Shown one piece after another: positions 22,233 to 28,779 of a stretch of DNA of 34,114 nucleotides. How positions within the stretch are numbered: position 1 is the first letter of the stretch; each line of letters begins with the position of its first letter. The translations under genes were made by a program, and so were the position numbers. Origin of the DNA: CAXYVC01 sp964292295. Lineage in GTDB: Bacteria > Acidobacteriota > Holophagae > Holophagales > Holophagaceae. The notes below the pieces were generated by a model. That model had not been told where the DNA came from. It worked only from the letters and a program-made list of their open reading frames with translations, and ran no database searches. Location: contig CAXYVC010000021.1 of NCBI GenBank assembly GCA_964292295.1, positions 1-34,114 on the forward strand. The letters run 5' to 3'.

Positions 22233-22750
22233 CGCCTCGATTCCAGCTGATGCTCGGCGACCTCACGGCCATGGACACGGAGGCCCTGGTCAATTCCACG
22301 GACTGCACCCTGCTCGACGGGGGGCCGGTCCATGCCGCGGTGCATGGCGCAGCGGGAGAAGAACTGCGCACCGCCTGCGCGGCGCTGGGCGGGTGCCCCG
22401 TGGGCGAGGCCCGCATCACCCGGGGCTACCGCCTGCAGGCGCGCTACGTCATCCACACCGTGGCCCCCACGTGGCAGGACGGTGCCCATGGCGAGGAGCA
22501 GCTTCTCACGGCCTGCTACCGCAGCAGCCTGCGCCTGGCGGCCGAGCGTGGCCTGCGCAGCCTGGCCTTCCCGAGCATCGGTTCCGGTCGCCAGCCCCAG
22601 ATTCCCCTGGAGCGCGCGGCGCCCGTGGCGGTGGGGACGATCCTCTCCTTCCTGGAGGCCCACCCCGTCCCCGAGAAGGTGGTGCTGGTCTGCTTCGATG
22701 CGCCCACCTACCAGGCTCACCAGCGCGCCCTCCGGGAAGCCCTGCCCTGA
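22229..22750 (+). CDS. Macrodomain protein 2, degenerate paralogue
   Basis: Second macrodomain (173 residues), evidently a tandem duplicate of its upstream neighbour: the two align almost without gaps, including CYRxSLxLAAER and the helix-strand order. Its ligand loops have diverged. VNAAN became VNSTD (21-25), the glycine loop GGGVCGAIH became GGPVHAAVH, and the phosphate loop STGIYGFP became GSGRQPQIP (118-126). D11 of the adenine-binding GDL motif is kept. It is therefore unlikely to be a normal ADP-ribose hydrolase and may bind another nucleotide or act as a partner of macrodomain 1. It starts within the stop codon of the previous gene and ends the overlap-coupled cluster. Confidence 0.85.
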   Translation: MTPRFQLMLGDLTAMDTEALVNSTDCTLLDGGPVHAAVHGAAGEELRTACAALGGCPVGEARITRGYRLQARYVIHTVAPTWQDGAHGEEQLLTACYRSSLRLAAERGLRSLAFPSIGSGRQPQIPLERAAPVAVGTILSFLEAHPVPEKVVLVCFDAPTYQAHQRALREALP

Positions 22751-22792
22751 AAACCGCGGCCGCAGGAGATGAACCCCGGCGGTGCCTTGAGG

Positions 22793-22798
22793 TATGGT
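22793..22798 (+). promoter_or_regulatory. Candidate -10 element of phosphoglucomutase
   Basis: TATGGT would place the transcription start near 22805, exactly at the first base of the hairpin at 22805-22826. No clear -35. Confidence 0.35.
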
Positions 22799-22804
22799 GT
22801 TAGC

Positions 22805-22829
22805 GGCCCGGACGCCGGTCCGGGCCTTT
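22805..22829 (+). terminator. Hairpin between the macrodomain cluster and phosphoglucomutase
   Basis: Perfect 9-bp stem GGCCCGGAC / GTCCGGGCC with loop GCCG, then TTT. It can terminate the macrodomain transcript. If the TATGGT upstream is the phosphoglucomutase -10, it would instead form the capped 5' end of that mRNA. Confidence 0.7.
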
Positions 22830-22851
22830 CCATGTCTCCTGCGAGGTCCTC

Positions 22852-24558
22852 ATGTCCCTGGAAGCCGCCCGTCAGTACCTGTCCTTTCCCCACCTGGAGG
22901 CCGAACTCCGCGCGGAGCTGGAGCCCCTGCTGAAGGCGGCGGAGGCGGGGGATGCGACGGCCGTCGCGGAACTGCAGGACCGCTTCTCCGAGCCCCTGGC
23001 CTTCGGCACGGGCGGGCTGCGCGGCCTCATGGCCGGCGGGCTGCGGCGCATGAACAAGCCCAACATCCGCCGTGCCACGCTGGCCCTCGCGGAGGTCACG
23101 AGGCGGCGCGCTCCGGAAGGCAAGACGGCCCTGGTGGGCTTCGACACGCGCCTGCAGTCGGACGTCTTCGCCCGGGAGGCCGCGCGCGTCCTGGCGGCGG
23201 CGGGCTACACCGTCTACCTGGGCGACCGACCCCTGCCCACGCCCTTCCTGTGCTTTGCCATGCGCCAGCTCGGCACGGCCTGCGGCGTGATCGTGACCGC
23301 CAGCCACAATCCGAAGGAATACAACGGCTACAAGGCCTACGACGATCGGGGCGGCCAGGTGGTGGCCCCCTGGGACGCGGAGGTGGAAGCGGCCATGGGC
23401 GCCCAGCCCCTGGTTCCGGTGCCGCCCCCGGCGGAGGCGGACGCCCGCATCCTTCCCATTCCGAAGGAGGTGGAGGAGGCCTTCTTCGCCATGAGCCTCG
23501 GCTTCCTGGCCCGCCCCAAGGCCTTCGCGCCTGCGAAGCTCCTGTACACGCCCTTCCACGGCACGGGCATCGCGTTCACGCCGGAGCTCTTCCGCCGTGC
23601 GGGCCTGCCCCTGGAGATCTGCGAAGCCCAGGCGGTGCAGGACGGCACCTTCCCCACCGCCCCCCGCCCCAACCCCGAGGAGATGGCCGCCTTCAAGGTC
23701 ACCCTGGAGGATGCGGAAGCCAAGGGATCCGAGGCCATCCTGGCCAGCGACCCCGATTCCGACCGCCTGGGCGTGGTGGTGAAGCATGAAGGCGCCTGGG
23801 TGCAGATGACCGGCAACGACATGGCCGCCCTCACCCTCGACTACCTGGCCACCCAGAAGGGCCTGAAGGGCACGGTGGTCACCACCGTCGTTACCTCGGA
23901 CTTCCTGGCGGAGACGGCCAGGAGCCACGGCATGGAGTCGGTGTGGACCCTGACGGGCTTCAAGAACATCGCCGTGTGCATGCACCGCCTCGTGGACCTG
24001 AAGGAGCCCTACGCCTTCGGGGCGGAGGAGAGCATCGGCATGTGCCCCTCCGGCGCGCTGCGGGACAAGGACGGCGTCACGGCCGCCCTCATCGCGGCCG
24101 AGATGATCGGCCACTACAAGGCCCTGGGCCTGGACCTGGTGCAGGCGGAGGCCGCGCTCCAGGCGGGGGTGGGGACCTTCCACAGCCGCCTGGTGAACCT
24201 GGAGGACCCCCGCCCCGGCGGCGCCCAGCGCTTCGCTGCGGCCATGACCCGCATCCGCGAGGCGGGCGTCACCACCTTCGCGGGAGAGCGCGTCGTCTCC
24301 TGGGAGGACTTCCAGAGCGGGACCTGGCACGGCGTGGACGGCACGTCGAAGCCCATCGTGGACCGCTACGACCGCCCCGACGTGGCCCTGCCGATCGAGC
24401 GCAGCAACGTGCTGAAGTTCCGCTTCGCCTCCGGCGCCTTCGCCGCCTTCCGGCCCAGCGGTACCGAGCCCAAGCTGAAGGTCTACCTCCAGAGCCGCAC
24501 CACGCCGGAGCTGCTGGACGCCATGGAGGCGGAGGCGCGCCGTCTGCTGGGGCTTTGA
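22852..24558 (+). CDS. Phosphoglucomutase/phosphomannomutase (alpha-D-phosphohexomutase)
   Basis: Cytoplasmic phosphohexomutase (568 residues), probably interconverting glucose 1-phosphate and glucose 6-phosphate for glycogen and surface-sugar metabolism. The four-domain plan is visible. The phosphoserine loop TASHNPKEYNGYK carries the catalytic Ser151, the Mg2+ loop is DPDSDR (300-305), the sugar-specificity loop is GAEESIG (390-396) and the C-terminal phosphate-binding loop is RPSGTEPKLKVY. The length and the FGTGGLRG motif near residue 50 match the longer PGM2-like subgroup (as in B. subtilis PgcA) rather than the short AlgC type. The start follows GCGAGG. A ferritin-like gene begins 41 bases downstream. 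Confidence 0.92.
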   Translation: MSLEAARQYLSFPHLEAELRAELEPLLKAAEAGDATAVAELQDRFSEPLAFGTGGLRGLMAGGLRRMNKPNIRRATLALAEVTRRRAPEGKTALVGFDTRLQSDVFAREAARVLAAAGYTVYLGDRPLPTPFLCFAMRQLGTACGVIVTASHNPKEYNGYKAYDDRGGQVVAPWDAEVEAAMGAQPLVPVPPPAEADARILPIPKEVEEAFFAMSLGFLARPKAFAPAKLLYTPFHGTGIAFTPELFRRAGLPLEICEAQAVQDGTFPTAPRPNPEEMAAFKVTLEDAEAKGSEAILASDPDSDRLGVVVKHEGAWVQMTGNDMAALTLDYLATQKGLKGTVVTTVVTSDFLAETARSHGMESVWTLTGFKNIAVCMHRLVDLKEPYAFGAEESIGMCPSGALRDKDGVTAALIAAEMIGHYKALGLDLVQAEAALQAGVGTFHSRLVNLEDPRPGGAQRFAAAMTRIREAGVTTFAGERVVSWEDFQSGTWHGVDGTSKPIVDRYDRPDVALPIERSNVLKFRFASGAFAAFRPSGTEPKLKVYLQSRTTPELLDAMEAEARRLLGL

Positions 24559-24560
24559 GG

Positions 24561-24566
24561 TAGACT
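24561..24566 (+). promoter_or_regulatory. Candidate -10 element of the ferritin-like gene
   Basis: TAGACT lies just two bases after the phosphoglucomutase stop codon and 33 bases before the ferritin-like ATG; a strong ribosome site, AAGGAGGT, follows. Confidence 0.35.
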
Positions 24567-24599
24567 CCCCCCTGCAATCCAACCAAGGAGGTCGCCCCC

Positions 24600-25100
24600 A
24601 TGGGTACGCGCGGACGGGAAATTGTCGGAATGGATGTCCAGGAACTGCTGAAGCTCCTGAACCAGGCCTTCGCCAGCGAGTGGCTCGCCTACTACCAGTA
24701 CTGGCTGGGCGCCAAGCTCATCAAGGGCCCCATGAAGGATGCCGTGGCCGCGGAGCTCACCCTTCACGCCACCGAGGAACTGGCCCACGCGAACCTGCTG
24801 GCCGGGCGCATCCTCCAGCTGGGCGGAACGCCGGTGCTGGAGCCGAAGGACTGGTACCCCTGGAGCCCCTGCGCCTATGACGCGCCTGCGGACCCCTACG
24901 TGGGTGTGCTGCTGGACCAGAACATCGCCGGCGAGCAGTGTGCGATCAGCACCTACAAGGCCCTGATGGACGCCACCCAGGGCAAGGACATGGTCACCTA
25001 CAACCTCGCGCTGCAGATCCTGGAGCAGGAGGTGGAGCACGAGGAGGACCTCCAGAGCCTGAAGGAGGACTTGGACCTGCTGGTGGCCCGCGCCCGGTAG
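24600..25100 (+). CDS. Ferritin-like protein, DPSL/thioferritin-like
   Basis: Four-helix-bundle di-iron protein (166 residues), probably an iron-storage or peroxide-detoxifying cage. Carboxylate and histidine ligands occur in the expected order: E27 (SEWLAYYQY), EELAH (E60, H63), E112 and EVEHEE (E144, H147). Two cysteines, C91 (WSPC) and C114 (GEQC), are spaced as in DPS-like "thioferritins", where a cysteine pair sits next to the ferroxidase centre. That subgroup is common in anaerobes and archaea. The assignment to it is inference; a bacterioferritin-like protein is the alternative. The ribosome site AAGGAGGT is strong, and a second in-frame ATG at 24630 would remove ten N-terminal residues. 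It is followed by a bidirectional terminator. Confidence 0.82.
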   Translation: MGTRGREIVGMDVQELLKLLNQAFASEWLAYYQYWLGAKLIKGPMKDAVAAELTLHATEELAHANLLAGRILQLGGTPVLEPKDWYPWSPCAYDAPADPYVGVLLDQNIAGEQCAISTYKALMDATQGKDMVTYNLALQILEQEVEHEEDLQSLKEDLDLLVARAR

Positions 25101-25120
25101 GTTCGCGCCTCGCAAGCTCA

Positions 25121-25148
25121 AAGGGCCCCCGGGGAACCGGGGGCCCTT
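25121..25148. terminator. Bidirectional terminator between the ferritin-like gene and nadC
   Basis: A 12-bp stem, AAGGGCCCCCGG / CCGGGGGCCCTT with a GGAA tetraloop, lies between two convergent stops (25100 and 25156). The flanking A and T runs let it work on both strands. Confidence 0.85.
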
Positions 25149-25155
25149 CCCTTGT

Positions 25156-26004
25156 CTATTCCACCCGCAGGCTCAGGTCCGCCGCGGGGGCGCTGTGGGT
25201 GAGGGCGCCCACGCTCAGGAAGTCCACACCCGTCTCGGCCACGGAACGGGCGCGTTGCAGGTCCAGGTTGCCGCTGGCTTCCAGGAAGAGCCGCCGCCCG
25301 GCGGCGTTCCTCAGGCGCACCGCCTCGGCCATCTGGGCGTTCGTCATGTTGTCCAGCAGCACGCCATCCACGTCCGGCAGGGCCAGGCACTCCTGGAGCT
25401 GCGGAAGGGTCTCGGCCTCCACCTCGATCTTCACGAGGTTGGGGCTCACGGCCCTCGCAGCGGCCACGGCCTGGGCGATGCCTCCGGCGGCGGCGATGTG
25501 GTTTTCCTTGATGAGCACGCCGTCGCCCAGGGTGAGGCGGTGGTTGAAGCCGCCCCCGCAGCGCACGGCGTATTTCTCCATCAGCTTCAGGCCCGGCGTC
25601 GTCTTGCGGGTGTCCAGGATGCGCGCCTGCGTGCCCGCCACCGCGTCCACGAAGGCGCGGGTCAGCGTGGCGGTGCCCGAGAGCCGCTGGAGCAGGTTCA
25701 GCATCACCCGCTCGGCCATGAGGACGGAACGCCCCGGCCCCTCCACGCGGAGCACCGCGGTGCCCTTGGCCACGCGCGCGCCGTCCGCCTGCAGCATCTC
25801 CACCCGCAGCGCGGGATCCACCAGACGGAAGACTTCGGTCGCCATGGGCAGGCCCGCCAGGACCAGCTCGGCCTTGGCCACCACCCGGGCCGCGAGGGGG
25901 CGATCCGGCACGGAGGCACTGGTCCAGTCCTGGGTGCCCCAGTCCTCCTTCAGGAAGGCCTCCAGGGCGTCACGGTAGCTCAAAGGGTGCGGCGCGTTGA
26001 ACAT
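25156..26004 (-). CDS. nadC: Nicotinate-nucleotide pyrophosphorylase (carboxylating) NadC
   Basis: Quinolinate phosphoribosyltransferase (282 residues) that makes nicotinate mononucleotide, CO2 and PPi from quinolinate and PRPP in de novo NAD synthesis. Conserved motifs: EDWGTQDWTS near the N-terminus, ERVMLNLLQRLSGTAT, ILDTRKTTPGLKLMEKYAVRCGGGFNHR (substrate-binding Arg, Lys and His), KENHI, KIEVE, GVLLDNM, and LEASGN. The ATG at 26004 gives a typical NadC N-terminus. No Shine-Dalgarno sequence precedes it, but a TAAGCT hexamer seven bases upstream suggests a leaderless transcript. It is divergent from the HutD-family gene (63-base gap). Neither nadA nor nadB is in the window. Confidence 0.94.
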   Translation of the reverse strand: MFNAPHPLSYRDALEAFLKEDWGTQDWTSASVPDRPLAARVVAKAELVLAGLPMATEVFRLVDPALRVEMLQADGARVAKGTAVLRVEGPGRSVLMAERVMLNLLQRLSGTATLTRAFVDAVAGTQARILDTRKTTPGLKLMEKYAVRCGGGFNHRLTLGDGVLIKENHIAAAGGIAQAVAAARAVSPNLVKIEVEAETLPQLQECLALPDVDGVLLDNMTNAQMAEAVRLRNAAGRRLFLEASGNLDLQRARSVAETGVDFLSVGALTHSAPAADLSLRVE

Positions 26005-26011
26005 GGAAACG

Positions 26012-26017
26012 AGCTTA
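26012..26017 (-). promoter_or_regulatory. Leaderless-type -10 element of nadC
   Basis: TAAGCT on the minus strand is separated from the nadC ATG by seven bases, and no ribosome site is present between them. Transcription would begin at or within one base of the start codon. Confidence 0.45.
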
Positions 26018-26039
26018 CCCGCCCGCCACGCCCCGGGCC

Positions 26040-26045
26040 TATGGT
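26040..26045 (+). promoter_or_regulatory. Candidate -10 element of the HutD-family gene
   Basis: TATGGT lies 22 bases before the ATG at 26068, in the short gap shared with the divergent nadC promoter. No clear -35. Confidence 0.35.
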
Positions 26046-26067
26046 GGAAGAGCTTGGGGAGGAAGGC

Positions 26068-26646
26068 ATGCGCTTCGAGAAGCTGGGCCCGGCGGATTTC
26101 CGCACCATGCCCTGGAAGAATGGCGGCGGAACCACCACGGAGCTCCTGGTGGACCCGCCGGGGGGCGGCTTCGAGACGGGCTTCCGGTGGCGCCTCAGCA
26201 CGGCCCAGGTGGCCTCCAGCGGCCCCTTCAGCCCCTTCCCGGGCTACGACCGGACCCTCCTGATCCTCGAGGGGGACGGCATGGAGCTGGACCACGGCCC
26301 CCACGGACACCAGCGCCTGGACGTCCTGGGATCCCCCGTGGCCTTCGATGGCGCCTGGCCCACCACCGGGAACCTCCTCGGCGGTCCCTGCCGGGATTTC
26401 AACGTCATGAGTCGCCAGGGCGCGTGCCGCCACACCCTGCGCGTGCTGCATCCGGGGGCGGAAGGCCTGCGCCTCGAAGCCGCCCCCACGCGCCTTCTCT
26501 ACGTGCTCCGGGGAGGCCTGGAGGTGAAGCCCTCCGGCCTCGCCCTGGAAGCCGGCGAGCTCCTGCGCGTGGAGGGAACGGGAGACCTGGACGTGGCAAG
26601 CGCGGCGCCAGGCGGCGCCGCGCTCCTCGCCGTGGCGTTCTTCTAG
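26068..26646 (+). CDS. HutD/Ves family cupin-like protein
   Basis: Member of the HutD/Ves family (192 residues), small bicupin-fold proteins of poorly known function; HutD is linked to histidine utilisation, Ves to cold response. Signature segments are MPWKNGGGTTTELLVDP, FRWRLSTAQVASSGPFSPFPGYDRTLLILEG, FDGAWPTTGNL and DFNVMSRQGACRHTL. No histidine-degradation genes are nearby, so the hut role is not supported here. The start at 26068 follows GGGGAGGA; an in-frame ATG at 26041 is a weaker alternative overlapping the presumed -10. Its stop codon and that of the convergent gene share the palindrome CTAG at 26643-26646. Confidence 0.85.
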   Translation: MRFEKLGPADFRTMPWKNGGGTTTELLVDPPGGGFETGFRWRLSTAQVASSGPFSPFPGYDRTLLILEGDGMELDHGPHGHQRLDVLGSPVAFDGAWPTTGNLLGGPCRDFNVMSRQGACRHTLRVLHPGAEGLRLEAAPTRLLYVLRGGLEVKPSGLALEAGELLRVEGTGDLDVASAAPGGAALLAVAFF

Positions 26647-28766
26647 CGCCGCTTCGGCGCGCCTTCGCCCAGGGCCACGCTGGCGCTCTGCTCGTTGCCG
26701 CAGGCGTCCACGGCCTTCACGAGGACCCGCTCACCCTTGAGGCGGTTCCGCGGGATGAGCACGTCGAAGCGCTCCTCCTGCAGGTCGAAGACCCGGTCCT
26801 CGGGCGCCACCTGCAGCCAGCCGTCGCCGTCCGAGGCCACGGCGACCTCGCGGATCAGGCTCAGCGCGTCCCGCACCAGGAAGCGCACCCGCACGCTGTC
26901 CCCTTCCGGCAGGGCGCTGAATTCCGAAAGGACGGGCGGCGTGTGGTCCACCACGAAGGGCGCGGTGCGCCAGATGCTCTCCAGGGCCACGTTGAAGGGC
27001 TGGCTCGGGGCGTCCGAGGCCACTGCCTCCAGGCGGTAGCGCCCGTCGGGCACCGGCAGCGTGTCGAAGGTGAAGAAGCGCTCCTTCCAGGCGGATTCCA
27101 GCTCGATGGCCTTGCCCTGCTCGGGCAGCAGGCGCAGGCGGAAGGCGAGCTGGTCCCCGTTGGGATCACTGGCCCGGAACAGGAAGGCCTGGGAGGCCCG
27201 GCGGAAGCTGCGGCGCTCGCTGCCCGCCTGTGCCAGCGCCGGGATCAGCTTCTGGGTCTCGAGGGGCACGCGCTCGATGCCGATGTCGTCCGGGGGCGCG
27301 GTGCGGGTGATGACCAGCCCCGGAGGCATCACGTCCACGCCCTCCCACACCGGCGCGAGGTTGCGGTTCGCCCAGTGGGTGCGCACACCCTCCACCACGG
27401 GGCTCGCGCCGCCCCGGCTGCTGGCGAGGCGCAGGCGGAACTGGGCGAAGCGGGAGAGCTTCAGGCTGGGGCGCTCGCCGCTGCGCAGGGGCGGCGTCCA
27501 GGGGGACCAGGTGGCGTCCGGCGTCTCCGTGGCGCCGCCGCGCATCTGGAGTTCGACGCTGGTGCCCGAGGGCGTCTCCGCGTCCAGGTAGCTGCGCCCC
27601 CAGTCCGCCACGGGGCTGGCCTTCAGGATGCGGCTCTCGAGGGTGCCTTCGGTCGCCTGGGTTTCCGAAAGGGCGTGGATCTCCGCGGGGTTGCTCCCCA
27701 CGGCGAGCAGGTCGTTCCCCAGGGGCAGGAAGGCCGTGACCTGGGCGGTGCCCAGATCCTGGAGGGCCGTGAAGGGATCCAGGTCCCGGGAACGCGCCGC
27801 GAGGGGCACGCTGAAGATGCGGGCGCGGTTGCCCGTGCCGATCAGCACCTGGTCCTTCCAGAGGGCCAGGGAGAAGACCTGGCTCTGGGTGCTCTGCCAC
27901 AGGGTTTCGGGCACGCGGTTCCGGTCCAGGCGCACCAGGGCGCTGCGGGTGGACTGCCCGGGCTCCGCAAGGTAGCCCTCCCGGCGCTCCAGGCTGCCCC
28001 CGGCGAGGCTCTTGGCCAGGCCGTTGCTCACCCCCGCATAGAGGTCGCCCTCGTGGAGGACCAGGGCACGCACTTCCTCGAAGCCCGTGGCCATGAGGGT
28101 CTCCAGGCGATCTCCGGTCTGGATGCCTCCGTAGCGCAGCACGAGGCCCCGTCCATGGCTGCCCAGGTACCAGCCCCCCTGCCCGTCGGGCAACAGGGCC
28201 GTGAAGCCGCTTTCCTCGGGAAGCTCCGCGAGGCGACGGCTGTTCCCCTCCCGGGCGGTCAGGAGCACTGCGCCCTTCTCGCTGCCGCCCGCCAGGATCA
28301 AGTCCGTGCCCTGGTGCCCGATGGCCCAGACGACCTTGGCGTCGATGTCGGCGAAGGGCTTCACATCCCCGGAGGGCGTCACGCGGAAGAGCTTGCCCTC
28401 GCCGCTGGGGGCGACCACCAGATCCTGCCCGTGGCGGGCCATGGCGAAGACGACGCCGCCCTTCACCTGGGCGAGGGGCTTCACCTGGCCGCCGCTGTAG
28501 CGGAAGAGCTTCCCTTCGGTGCCCGCGCTCAGGTAGGCGCCCCCGGTTCCGTCCGGCACGGCGGCCCACACCACGCCCTCGGGAAGCTGGGCCACCCGGC
28601 GGATGCCCGGGGCGAGCCGCAGGCGCCCGTCCGCGCCGATGCGCACGCCCCGGGCCTCGGCGCCGATCCAGTCGTTGAAGGTGGAAAAGGAGGCCATGGG
28701 CGGTTCCGCGAAGCAGAGGACCGCGGCGGCCGGAAGGGCGACAAGGGACTGAAGGATGCGCGTCAC
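26643..28766 (-). CDS. Secreted beta-propeller-like protein, function unknown
   Basis: Predicted exported protein of 707 residues. The N-terminus is a signal peptide (TRILQSLVALPAAAVLCFAEPPMA). Residues about 50-400 are a run of propeller-like blades with recurring GKLFRYS, GKLFRVT, GGWYLGSHGRGLVLRY and DDLLAVG-type strands. The second half holds beta-sandwich segments, including WSPWTPPLRSGERPSLKLSRFAQFRLRL, DPNGDQLAFRLRL and a final Ig-like DHTPPVLSEF...VKAVDACGNEQSA. I cannot assign an activity. The GTG at 28766 has CGGAG six bases upstream and lies 13 bases after the S55 gene; a start at 28796 would overlap that gene and spoil the signal peptide. The two are probably an operon. Confidence 0.75.
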   Translation of the reverse strand: MTRILQSLVALPAAAVLCFAEPPMASFSTFNDWIGAEARGVRIGADGRLRLAPGIRRVAQLPEGVVWAAVPDGTGGAYLSAGTEGKLFRYSGGQVKPLAQVKGGVVFAMARHGQDLVVAPSGEGKLFRVTPSGDVKPFADIDAKVVWAIGHQGTDLILAGGSEKGAVLLTAREGNSRRLAELPEESGFTALLPDGQGGWYLGSHGRGLVLRYGGIQTGDRLETLMATGFEEVRALVLHEGDLYAGVSNGLAKSLAGGSLERREGYLAEPGQSTRSALVRLDRNRVPETLWQSTQSQVFSLALWKDQVLIGTGNRARIFSVPLAARSRDLDPFTALQDLGTAQVTAFLPLGNDLLAVGSNPAEIHALSETQATEGTLESRILKASPVADWGRSYLDAETPSGTSVELQMRGGATETPDATWSPWTPPLRSGERPSLKLSRFAQFRLRLASSRGGASPVVEGVRTHWANRNLAPVWEGVDVMPPGLVITRTAPPDDIGIERVPLETQKLIPALAQAGSERRSFRRASQAFLFRASDPNGDQLAFRLRLLPEQGKAIELESAWKERFFTFDTLPVPDGRYRLEAVASDAPSQPFNVALESIWRTAPFVVDHTPPVLSEFSALPEGDSVRVRFLVRDALSLIREVAVASDGDGWLQVAPEDRVFDLQEERFDVLIPRNRLKGERVLVKAVDACGNEQSASVALGEGAPKRR

Positions 28767-28779
28767 GTTCGACTCCGGG

